Source: an uncultured Blautia sp. (GTDB lineage Bacteria > Bacillota > Clostridia > Lachnospirales > Lachnospiraceae). From it: a stretch of DNA of 31,802 nt. The stretch is from contig UQMI01000040.1 of NCBI GenBank assembly GCA_900542045.1, positions 1 through 31,802 of the forward strand. Direction: 5' to 3'. The notes under the pieces were generated by a model. It was not told the DNA's origin. It ran no database searches and saw only the letters and a program-made list of their open reading frames with translations. This document shows positions 24,391 to 31,370 of the stretch, piece by piece (positions within the stretch are counted from its first letter, which is position 1; each line of letters begins with the position of its first letter). The position numbers and the translations under genes were made by a program.

Positions 24391-25261
24391 GATCCGGAAA
24401 CTGCAGGCGCTTTTACGGGAATCGGATGCTGTGATCCTGGGGGCAGGCGCTGGCCTTTCCACTTCTGCCGGTTTTACTTACACGGGAAAGCGTCTGGAAA
24501 ATTATTTCTCAGATTTTGTCCAGAAATATGGGTTTTGCGACATGTATTCCGGCGGTTTCTATCCCTTCGAAACCCTGAATGAACACTGGGCCTACTGGAG
24601 CCGGTACATTTACATCAACCGGTATATGGACGCCCCCAAGCCCGTCTACAGCGATCTATATACACTGGTTAAAGACAAAGATTACTTTGTTCTGACCACC
24701 AATGTGGATCACTGCTTTCAGAAGGCCGGCTTCGACCGGCACCGGTTATTCTATACCCAGGGCGACTACGGCCTGTTTCAGTGCAGCGTCCCCTGTCACC
24801 AGGCCACCTATGACAATGAAGTTCTGATCCGTCAGATGCTGGAGGCACAGGGGTTTGTCATTGACGCCCAGGGCGCTCTGACCCTGCCGGCCGGCACCGC
24901 TCCCCGGATGACAGTTCCCTCTGAACTTATCCCCCTCTGCCCCCACTGCGGAAAGCCCATGTCCATGAACCTGCGGGCAGACCAAACATTCGTTCAGGAC
25001 GAAGGCTGGCACCAGGCCAGCCAACGATATACTCAGTTTCTTCAGCGGCACGAAGGCCTCCGGATCCTGTTCCTGGAGCTGGGAGTGGGTATGAACACCC
25101 CGGTCATCATCAAATATCCCTTCTGGCAGATGACATACCAGAATCCGGAGGCGGTCTATGCCTGCATCAACCTGGGGGCGGCTTACGCGCCAGGAGAAAT
25201 TGCCAGTCGCTCGATCTGCATTGCCGGAGATATCGGAGAGATATTAAAAAAATTAAAATGA
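24341..25261 (+). CDS. SirTM-class (macrodomain-linked) sirtuin, predicted protein ADP-ribosyltransferase
   Basis: This 306-residue NAD-dependent enzyme has GAGAGLSTSAGF at 34-45, DMYSGGFYPF at 67-76 and TTNVDH at 119-124. It reads TQGDYG at 139-144, with Q140 where ordinary sirtuins have the catalytic His. That substitution is a mark of class M sirtuins, which ADP-ribosylate rather than deacetylate. Zinc ligands are C148/C152 and C200/C203. Known SirTM enzymes modify a lipoylated GcvH-like carrier and are reversed by the linked zinc macrodomain; no such carrier or lipoate ligase is in this window. I use ATG 24341, with AAAGGGTGG about ten bases upstream; the ATG at 24362 lacks a site. The end of the gene is duplicated in diverged form at 26961-27132. 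Confidence 0.9.
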   Translation: MFLNRPTMKYTGHSLDKIRKLQALLRESDAVILGAGAGLSTSAGFTYTGKRLENYFSDFVQKYGFCDMYSGGFYPFETLNEHWAYWSRYIYINRYMDAPKPVYSDLYTLVKDKDYFVLTTNVDHCFQKAGFDRHRLFYTQGDYGLFQCSVPCHQATYDNEVLIRQMLEAQGFVIDAQGALTLPAGTAPRMTVPSELIPLCPHCGKPMSMNLRADQTFVQDEGWHQASQRYTQFLQRHEGLRILFLELGVGMNTPVIIKYPFWQMTYQNPEAVYACINLGAAYAPGEIASRSICIAGDIGEILKKLK

Positions 25262-25354
25262 AAACCAGCAGATTCATTGGAAATTTGTTGCCGAGGTATA
25301 TTTTGAATTAGACGCGATACTTATACTGCCCTTTATCGTATCAATCGTGTCACA
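25261..25354. repeat. Left arm of a diverged direct repeat flanking the AlbA_2 gene
   Basis: Directly after the sirtuin stop, AAAACCAGCAGATTCATTGG (25261-25280) and the 17-bp GTATCAATCGTGTCACA (25338-25354) recur at 27132-27151 and 27191-27207. The similarity continues leftward into the sirtuin coding end, so the arm is really about 230 bp at roughly three-quarters identity by eye. Confidence 0.8.
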
Positions 25355-25459
25355 GGTGGTTAGAATAATGGATAGATGAAATGTGCTTGTATTCATGCGG
25401 GCTGTAAAGGTATCAATTCAAAATTGCGTCATTATCGTATCATATTTGACTTGATAAAT

Positions 25460-25488
25460 TTGACGCGATTGACACGATTTGCTATAAT
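25460..25488 (+). promoter_or_regulatory. Promoter and likely operator of the AlbA_2 gene
   Basis: TTGACG (25460-25465), 17 bp, perfect TATAAT (25483-25488). The motif TTGAC-NN-GAT occurs three times over it, at 25446, 25460 and 25469. Upstream, TTATCGTATCA occurs at 25333 and 25432, and TATCA...TGATA forms an inverted pair at about 25438-25456. This suggests dense protein binding, probably autoregulation. Confidence 0.7.
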
Positions 25489-25521
25489 AGAACCATCAAT
25501 GACAATGAAAGGGATGGCGGC

Positions 25522-26865
25522 ATGCTTTTTCGGGAAAGTGAGACCATAGAACTGAAAGAAGTTGTTGTGGACGAAATCAAAAAGGAAATTATTGCTTTTG
25601 CTAACTGTGACGGTGGAAAACTGTATATCGGTGTTCAGGATGACGGCACGGTAGTCGGAGTGGACAATCCGGACGGTGTATCTTTGCAAATCAGCAATAT
25701 GGTGCGGGATGCAATCAAGCCCGATGTAACGATGTTTCTGCACTATAAAACCATTGAAGAAAGCGGAAAAGCAATCGTTGCTGTGGATATTCAGAGAGGG
25801 ACAGACCGCCCTTATTATCTTGCAAAAAAAGGAATGCGTCCGGAGGGCGTATATGTCAGGCAGGGTTATTCTTCGGTTCCGGCCACTGACACGGCGATTC
25901 GCCGTATGATTAAGGAAACGGATGGGGACCGTTTTGAAGCGATGCGCTCTCTGAATCAGGAACTTACATTTGAAGCAACAAAAAAGGAATTTGGGCTTCG
26001 GAACATAGAATTTGGCCCGCAGCAAATGCGTACTTTGAAGTTGGTCGATCAGGATAACCTTTACAGCAATTTGGGACTGCTTTTGTCCGATCAATGTATC
26101 CATACGATTAAGGCTGCTGTTTTTCAGGGAAACGATCAGACAGTTTTTAAGGATCGTCGGGAATTCACCGGGTCACTGCTGCAGCAGATGAACGAAGTAT
26201 ATAATTTCATTGATTTTCGTAATCAGACCCATGCAACTATAAAAAAATTATTGAGAATTGATGTCAGGGATTATCCTGAAATCGCTGTCAGGGAAGCATT
26301 ATTGAATTTACTGGTTCATCGAGATTATTCTTTTAGTGCCAGTGCGCTTATCAGTATTTATGCTGACCGGCTTGAATTTGTGTCCATTGGCGGGTTAATG
26401 CCGGGAATTGACCTGGAAGACATTATGGTTGGTATTTCCGTATGTCGAAATCAGGATCTTGCGAATGTATTCTACCGATTGCATTTAATTGAGGCTTATG
26501 GTACTGGAATGGGAAAAATTATGAAGGCATACGAGGGTATGGAGGAAAAACCTGTGATTGAAACTACGAAAAATGCCTTCAAGATTATACTGCCGAATGT
26601 TAACGCAAAAGATGAAAAGGACAGTAATCCAGCACTTTCTTCAGAACTATTGACAAACACTTCTGACGGTGTACCAATCAGTGCCAGAGAAGAAAAAGTA
26701 TTGGAATACGTTCGGATACATGGAGCTGTTACAAGAAATGATGTAGTCGGATTGCTGGGAGTGAGTTCATCTACTGCTGTCAGAATCCTGAAAAATCTGG
26801 TGAAAAACAACCTGCTAAAGCAAAACGGAAAAGCAAGAAGTACCAGTTATACTATTGTAAAATAA
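25522..26865 (+). CDS. AlbA_2/Schlafen-like putative DNA-binding regulator
   Basis: This 447-residue protein starts with an AlbA_2 (Schlafen-like) domain, about 1-120: ETIELKEVVVDEIKKEIIAF, then CDGGKLYIGVQDDGTVVGV and GVYVRQGYSSVPA. The central part carries the ATP-binding helper pattern VREALLNLLVHRDYS near residue 255, with AYGTGMGKI further on. A winged helix-turn-helix ends it: AREEKVLEYVRIHGAVTRNDVVGLLGVSSSTAVRIL. Members are annotated as putative transcriptional regulators and often accompany mobile DNA; the biochemical role is not settled. Codon use is AT-richer than its neighbours, which suggests transfer. The start at 25522 follows AAAGGGATGG; an operator-rich promoter precedes it and a hairpin follows. 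Confidence 0.85.
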   Translation: MLFRESETIELKEVVVDEIKKEIIAFANCDGGKLYIGVQDDGTVVGVDNPDGVSLQISNMVRDAIKPDVTMFLHYKTIEESGKAIVAVDIQRGTDRPYYLAKKGMRPEGVYVRQGYSSVPATDTAIRRMIKETDGDRFEAMRSLNQELTFEATKKEFGLRNIEFGPQQMRTLKLVDQDNLYSNLGLLLSDQCIHTIKAAVFQGNDQTVFKDRREFTGSLLQQMNEVYNFIDFRNQTHATIKKLLRIDVRDYPEIAVREALLNLLVHRDYSFSASALISIYADRLEFVSIGGLMPGIDLEDIMVGISVCRNQDLANVFYRLHLIEAYGTGMGKIMKAYEGMEEKPVIETTKNAFKIILPNVNAKDEKDSNPALSSELLTNTSDGVPISAREEKVLEYVRIHGAVTRNDVVGLLGVSSSTAVRILKNLVKNNLLKQNGKARSTSYTIVK

Positions 26866-26882
26866 TGAAACTACCTGTCATA

Positions 26883-26909
26883 CAGCCGATTGCCCAATCC
26901 AATCGGCTG
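26883..26909 (+). terminator. Hairpin after the AlbA_2 gene
   Basis: A perfect 10-bp stem CAGCCGATTG / CAATCGGCTG with a 7-nt loop lies 18 bp after the stop. An outer ACTAC/GTAGT pair may extend it. The T-tract is poor, so termination may be partial. Confidence 0.6.
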
Positions 26910-26960
26910 GTTGTAGTTATGAGGAATGTCGCATTATACAAACTTTTTGGCGCGCAATAA

Positions 26961-27132
26961 ACATAACACACCCGGCATAGTGAAATTTTCCTTCTGGAGA
27001 ATGACAGCGAAGAATCCCCGGGCGGTTTATGCCTACGTCAACCTGGAGGAAGCCGATGCGCCAAGAGAAATTGCGAATCAATCAATCTGCATTGACGGGG
27101 ATATCGGTGAAGTATTAAAAAAAATAAAATGA
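26961..27132 (+). pseudogene. 3' remnant of a second SirTM sirtuin gene
   Basis: About 55 codons ending at 27132 read NTPGIVKFSFWRMTAKNP and so on, to SICIDGDIGEVLKKIK. They align without gaps to the last 54 residues of the intact sirtuin at 24341, with 35 identities by eye (about 65%). The homology begins abruptly near 26961; the frame upstream of it is unrelated. Divergence is too great for a fresh copy, so this is the end of another sirtuin allele, left by insertion or recombination. Confidence 0.85.
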
Positions 27133-27207
27133 AAACCAGCAGATTCATTGGCTATTCGTTACCGGGACGTATTTTGTGCCGGTTGCTAAGGTATCAATCG
27201 TGTCACA
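27132..27207. repeat. Right arm of the diverged direct repeat
   Basis: AAAACCAGCAGATTCATTGG at 27132-27151 and GTATCAATCGTGTCACA at 27191-27207 match the left arm after the sirtuin gene. The 27 bp at 27125-27151 are identical to 25254-25280. The spacing between the two blocks is 39 bp here and 57 bp in the left arm. The rest of the gap up to 27372 shows nothing recognisable. Confidence 0.8.
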
Positions 27208-27372
27208 ATCGGCTCAGGTGTTTATGCATCCATATTCGGAACGGAGAATTGTGTTCGGTGTACGGCGGTGTGGGTATTCTGGGCAGTATGGAGAAATAAT
27301 AGCATGCTTTGTCTTGCCATGATGTATGAAGAAGTCTTTTTTGGGAACTCTTTACGACAAGGGACAGGTTCA

Positions 27373-27415
27373 TTGCTTTTTTTGTCCCGAATAATATATA
27401 ATAAACGGGACAAAA
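27373..27415 (+). promoter_or_regulatory. Promoter with palindromic operator of the AbiE-like antitoxin gene
   Basis: TTTTGTCCCG (27380-27389) and its exact reverse complement CGGGACAAAA (27406-27415) flank a 16-bp spacer holding TATAAT (27397-27402). A weak -35, TTGCTT, is at 27373-27378. A protein bound to this palindrome would cover the promoter, as expected for AbiEi-type autoregulation. A further GGGACA half site lies at 27361. Confidence 0.75.
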
Positions 27416-27428
27416 GGAGGGGATGCGC

Positions 27429-27946
27429 ATGGCATACGGTTATGCGAAACAGATCCAAAACCGCATTGGTACGGCTCCTGACGGTACGATTTTTATTGTT
27501 TCCGATTTTTCGGATGTAGCGGACAGCGAGACCATACGCAGAAACCTGAACCGACTTGTGCAGGCTGGTACACTCAGGCGTATTTTGAAAGGAGTCTTTG
27601 AAAAGCCGAAATTCAGCAAGCTCCTTGGGGAATATGTGGTGGCGGACCCGGATGCGGTTGCCAAAGCATTGGCGAGATGCTGTCATTGGACGATCGCTCC
27701 CTGTGGAGATACCGCATTAAATATGCTGGGGCTGTCTACTCAGGTGACGGCAGTATGGTCCTATATCAGTGACGGACCCTATAAAACCTATGAATGGGAA
27801 ATGTGGACGAAAAAACCATACGGGTGCTTTCCCGCAGGCTGAATGAAGATGAAAAGGCAGCACTTCTTGCAGAAGGGGCCGAAGCGACGGATTGGATTTA
27901 CACTGTGATTAAAGATATCTGCAAAGGAGGAAGAGAAAACGATTGA
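27429..27946 (+). pseudogene. AbiEi-like antitoxin (DUF6088 family), broken by deletion and frameshift
   Basis: The start is ATG 27429, eight bases after AGGAGG. The first 120 codons match DUF6088, with a winged-helix N-terminus: GTIFIVSDFSDVADSETIRRNLNRLVQAGTLRRILKGVF, then CGDTALNMLGLSTQVTAVWSYISDGPYKTYEW. Near 27793-27803 the frame changes. The original frame stops at 27842, but the +1 frame continues as GNVDEKTIRVLSRRLNEDEK to a TGA at 27946, which is the normal family C-terminus (TDWIYTVIKDICKGG). About 45-50 residues of the family core are missing at the join, so a deletion of about 140 bp caused the frameshift. The missing length is estimated from memory of the family. It would not yield a normal antitoxin. 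Confidence 0.8.
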
Positions 27947-28028
27947 GATTGCCAGACTTCCGGCTGATGACCGGCAGGAACTGTTTCATAACACTGCAGC
28001 AAAAACCAGCCTTCAAACATCTGGTTGA
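27939..28028 (+). pseudogene. AbiEii-like toxin remnant (first ~30 codons)
   Basis: Overlapping the antitoxin end, a frame reads IEIARLPADDRQELFHNTAAKTSL and stops at 28028. This resembles the N-terminus of AbiEii/AbiGii nucleotidyltransferase toxins, which run to about 250-300 residues. The codon before it is ACG, one transition from ATG, preceded by AAAGGAGG, so the start codon also appears lost. Nothing of the catalytic core follows. The assignment rests on the short match plus position right after an AbiEi-like gene. Confidence 0.6.
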
Positions 28029-28337
28029 CAAAATTCCAGGTTCATAATAAAATACGTTTTGTATTAGGCAAAGCCTCGATCCACGTTTGTCAGGGAAAAT
28101 TTCCGGCAAACGTGTTTTTTTATGTGGCAGGAAGGCAGAATGTTTTGTTCTGACCTGCCTTTCACGATTCGGGTTTCAAAAGATACCAGACGGATTGCTC
28201 GCAGTTCGTGCTCCCGCAATTCTGCAAAATACTCGAAATTCATGGGGCCCCTGCGCAGCAGACTTCTTTTTATAGCATAAAAAGATCCCGGAGATATCGA
28301 CTGACTCTGGAACTATCAAAACACAGGAGGATATTTT
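28029..28337. other. Intergenic region between the AbiE remnant and the YitT gene
   Basis: It holds the terminator above and, at 28176-28195, TCAAAAGATACCAGACGGAT, a 19-of-20 match to the core of the structured element at 14032-14051. The second half carries the YitT ribosome binding site but no promoter I can defend. Short frames here have no coding character. Confidence 0.5.
28082..28121 (+). terminator. Rho-independent terminator after the toxin-antitoxin remnant
   Basis: An 8-bp perfect stem CACGTTTG / CAAACGTG (28082-28089 and 28107-28114) with further pairing inside is followed by seven T residues. It may be the original terminator of the ancestral operon. Two small hairpins precede it at 28051-28065 and 28066-28076. 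Confidence 0.8.
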
Positions 28338-29186
28338 ATGAAATCAGTCCGCGCACTGCCGGCAGTTATCTGCGGCAACTTTCTTTATGCACTGACAGTA
28401 AAGCTTTTTCTGCTTCCATCAGACCTGGTCACAGGGGGCACTACAGGTATCGCACTGGTCATCAATCATTTTTTTGCTGTTCCTATTTCTTACTTCGTAC
28501 TTCTGTTTAATGTGACCATGCTGCTTCTGGGATGGAAAATCCTGGGAAAAAGTTTTGCCATGACCACATTGGCCAGCACTTTCCTTTATCCACTGTTTCT
28601 GGAATTCTGCGACCGCATTTTCGGCAGTCTCGTCCTCACCGATGACCTGCTGTTGTGCACCGTTTTTTCCGGTCTGGGCATTGGGATTGCTCTTGGCATC
28701 GTAATTCGGGCCGGCGCTTCCACAGGAGGTATGGACATCCCGCCGCTGATCCTCGGAAAACTGTTCCATATTCCTGTCTCCGGCAGCATGTATTGTTTTG
28801 ACTTTATCATCCTGCTGCTGCAAATGCTGTTCCGTCCAGTGGAAAATATCCTGTACGGAATCATTCTGGTACTGATTTATACCATCGTACTGGACAAAAT
28901 GCTCCTCATTGGAAAAAGCCGCACTGAGCTCAAGATCGTCAGCAATAAATATCGGGAAATCTGTGACGCAATCCTGACACAGATCGATCGGGGCGTAACT
29001 TTGCTGGATGGAGAACGGGGTTATATGCATACGGAAACCCAGGTCATACTCAGCGTAGTTTCCAATCGAGAACTTTTTAAAGTAGAAAAACTGATCCGTG
29101 AAATCGATCCGGAATGCTTTATGATCGTCAACCGTGTCAGCGAGGTCCGTGGCCGTGGATTTTCCATGAGGAAATTTTATCAATAA
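28338..29186 (+). CDS. YitT family membrane protein (DUF161 plus DUF2179)
   Basis: This 282-residue protein has about five to six hydrophobic segments over residues 1-195, with LPSDLVTGGTTGIALVINH near the start and GASTGGMDIPPLIL near 125; both Gly-rich loops are typical of the YitT family. The last 80 residues form the soluble DUF2179 domain (ELKIVSNKYREICDAIL through DPECFMIVNRVSEVRGRGF). The family is widespread in Firmicutes with no established transport substrate. ATG at 28338 follows AGGAGG by seven bases. Its last 50 bp overlap the 3' end of the convergent TelA gene. Confidence 0.92.
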   Translation: MKSVRALPAVICGNFLYALTVKLFLLPSDLVTGGTTGIALVINHFFAVPISYFVLLFNVTMLLLGWKILGKSFAMTTLASTFLYPLFLEFCDRIFGSLVLTDDLLLCTVFSGLGIGIALGIVIRAGASTGGMDIPPLILGKLFHIPVSGSMYCFDFIILLLQMLFRPVENILYGIILVLIYTIVLDKMLLIGKSRTELKIVSNKYREICDAILTQIDRGVTLLDGERGYMHTETQVILSVVSNRELFKVEKLIREIDPECFMIVNRVSEVRGRGFSMRKFYQ

Positions 29187-30279
29187 ACTCCTCTTCCACA
29201 CCCTTCAGCTCGCCTTCAACATCCTGCCTTATCCGACGGCTTTCTTTCTGAATACGGACAGTGTCTTCTATGGCGGCAATCAGGTCTTCATTCACCCGTT
29301 TCAGGTCAGACAGACTGGCGGTTCCTTTCTGAGCTTCCTGTTCCATCTGCTGGCTTTTTTTCCTGAGCAGCCTGGTGTTTTCTGTGAGCAGCTGGCCGGT
29401 TGCTTCGGCAAACTCTTTCTGCAAATGGCGCAGATGATCCTGACGCTGCAGTCCAAGAGCCAGGATCACCTGGCTCTTCCACAGAGGAATCGTATGCAGG
29501 ATTGCCGTCTGGATCTTATCTGCCAAGGTTTTCTCACTGTTTTGCACCAGAGAAATCTGAGGAAGCATCTGCAGCGCCATGGTCCGGCTCAGTTTCAGAT
29601 CATAAATCTTATTTTCAAAACGCCCGACTGTATCCGCAAAATCCTTTACCAACTGACTGCTCACGCTGTCCCCTCTCTCCACAGCTTCCTGTTCCAGGCG
29701 GGGCAGAGTTTTTTCCCGCAGCTCCTGTATTTTTTCCTCTCCAGCCACAATATAAATCTGCAGTTCCTGCAGATATTCCAGATTTCTCTCATACATCCCG
29801 TCCAGTATGGTAATGTCCCTGAGCATCTGCATCCGTGCCAGTTCCAGCTCCTGTTCCACATGATCGATCTGCAATTCTATTTTCTCGTATCGCTCTGTAA
29901 GTTTCCGTACGGCTCTGGAAGCCCTGCCCCAGAAAGTAGTCTTCTGGAACATTTCTTCTTCCAGCTCCTCAATTCCCACATCTTTGATACGAACAATCAG
30001 TTCCGTCAACAGTCTGCCCGCGTTACTGTTATCATACGCCCGCAGACGCTCCAGAATATGACTGGAAAAGCCGGAAAGATTTCTCTGTATTCCAGTTCCA
30101 TACAATAAGACAGCCTGACTGTCCAGCAGATCAATATGGCTCTTCAATTTCTCTGCCTGCTCTCTCTGGGCTCTGGTCAGCTGACCCGGAAACGGCTTTT
30201 CCTGTTCCCCGTTTTCCTGTTGAGGTTCATGAATCCCTTTCCTGCGGGCCAGCAGTTCCAGACTGATTTCTTCTGCCAT
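29137..30279 (-). CDS. TelA-family toxic-anion resistance protein
   Basis: This 380-residue soluble, mostly helical protein belongs to the TelA (toxic anion resistance) family. DLLDSQAVLLYGTGIQRNLSGFSSHIL near residue 50 is the characteristic first segment. Then come the long coiled-coil region rich in Glu, Gln and Leu (about 120-200), SRTMALQMLPQISLVQNSE, and TIPLWKSQVILALGLQRQ near 275. The family was named for tellurite resistance, but its molecular function is unknown. It is last in a leftward unit after a binding-protein-like gene and an XpaC gene, a recurrent Firmicutes grouping. The final dozen residues (SSWKIHGHGPR) come from sequence antisense to the YitT end and are probably not conserved. 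Confidence 0.9.
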   Translation of the reverse strand: MAEEISLELLARRKGIHEPQQENGEQEKPFPGQLTRAQREQAEKLKSHIDLLDSQAVLLYGTGIQRNLSGFSSHILERLRAYDNSNAGRLLTELIVRIKDVGIEELEEEMFQKTTFWGRASRAVRKLTERYEKIELQIDHVEQELELARMQMLRDITILDGMYERNLEYLQELQIYIVAGEEKIQELREKTLPRLEQEAVERGDSVSSQLVKDFADTVGRFENKIYDLKLSRTMALQMLPQISLVQNSEKTLADKIQTAILHTIPLWKSQVILALGLQRQDHLRHLQKEFAEATGQLLTENTRLLRKKSQQMEQEAQKGTASLSDLKRVNEDLIAAIEDTVRIQKESRRIRQDVEGELKGVEEEFIDKISSWKIHGHGPR

Positions 30280-30314
30280 GTTCCTGCATCCTTTTCTTTG
30301 AAATACGCAGCCTT

Positions 30315-31370
30315 TTACTGCAGTTCCTGGATAATCCTCTCCATCACATCCACACTCGGCATCGGTGCCACCTGAGTGATCTCCTCCGCAAGTCCCGGCA
30401 CCCCAAACTGTTCCGGTGATACCGGCGCATCATACAGTCCGGTTCGGAATCCATGTTTTTCCCAGGCGATCTGCTGGATTTCTTCATCCTGCAGCCCGTC
30501 AATTCCCGCTGTTCCCTCTTCATTCAGGGCAATATAGACATGGGAAGACCATACGGTGGGCGATGGATACAGCATCACAATATCCTCTTTTACCTGCTCC
30601 CAGGTGTCCGGATCCTCTGCCGCAAATTCCAGCAGCTGGTTTTCATACCCGGCAATCAGCGGCTTCGCTCCCATTCCGGTCTTCAGGAACTGATCGAACA
30701 GATCGGAAGAAGAACTCTCCATATATCCCAGTTTCTGGAATATTTCCCGCAGACGGGGAAGTACTTTTTCGATATTGCTTTCATCTGCTGTCCCTCCGCA
30801 GAAGGTATTTGCCAGAAGTCCCGCAAACATATTCCCGGAATTGGATTTTGTGGGATCCGTGGTACCCACGGTGATATTTCCATATAACTGCGAAAGCCCA
30901 ATGTCCGCCCATGCAGTGTCTGTCTCAATATACTCCGTCAACTTTTCCATATCCACATAGCAAACGCCCTCCGTTTCGCTGGCTATCCCTTCTGCCAGCA
31001 GCGCATCCGCCACTGCCCTCCTGGTATACAGAACAATGGGGGTATTCAGGACAATTTCGCTTTTCACCGGCTGCCCTTTCAGCCTCTCATACAATTCCAG
31101 CGCTGTCTGGCTGGAAGGGAACAGAAAATCTCTGCCTTCCGCATCAGCCGTGATCATGTCCAGCGAACCTGCTCTGGAGTAATCGATAGCCAGATGATAG
31201 CGCTCCTGCAAAATCTTCTGAACCTCTTCGTCTTCCAGAAGACCAATCTTCTCTCCGCCCACATATCCATTTATCTCTGTCACTGCCTGCCGGTTTGCAA
31301 CAAACGCGTAAATTCCCACTGCAGCGATCACTGCTGCCAGCAGCCCAAGACCGATCAGCTTTGTTTTCAT
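30315..31370 (-). CDS. Membrane-anchored extracellular binding-protein-like protein
   Basis: This 351-residue protein starts with one hydrophobic segment (MKTKLIGLGLLAAVIAAVGIYAF), a signal anchor without a lipobox Cys. The rest looks like a periplasmic-binding-protein fold: LDMITADAEGRDFLFPSSQTALELY, IVLNTPIVLYTRRAVADAL, TDPTKSNSGNMF (a loop typical of sulfate/molybdate-like binders) and MLYPSPTVWSSH. Ligand unknown; an oxyanion fits both that loop and the TelA neighbour but is inference. No ABC permease is adjacent, so it may sense rather than transport. Its ATG overlaps the XpaC stop (ATGA), and TelA follows after 35 bp. Confidence 0.8.
   Translation of the reverse strand: MKTKLIGLGLLAAVIAAVGIYAFVANRQAVTEINGYVGGEKIGLLEDEEVQKILQERYHLAIDYSRAGSLDMITADAEGRDFLFPSSQTALELYERLKGQPVKSEIVLNTPIVLYTRRAVADALLAEGIASETEGVCYVDMEKLTEYIETDTAWADIGLSQLYGNITVGTTDPTKSNSGNMFAGLLANTFCGGTADESNIEKVLPRLREIFQKLGYMESSSSDLFDQFLKTGMGAKPLIAGYENQLLEFAAEDPDTWEQVKEDIVMLYPSPTVWSSHVYIALNEEGTAGIDGLQDEEIQQIAWEKHGFRTGLYDAPVSPEQFGVPGLAEEITQVAPMPSVDVMERIIQELQ

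Noticed and set aside
26926..26960. Reading 26926-27132 as an intact small gene
   Set aside because: Only the part from about 26961 matches the sirtuin end; the opening residues are unrelated and no ribosome binding site precedes the ATG.
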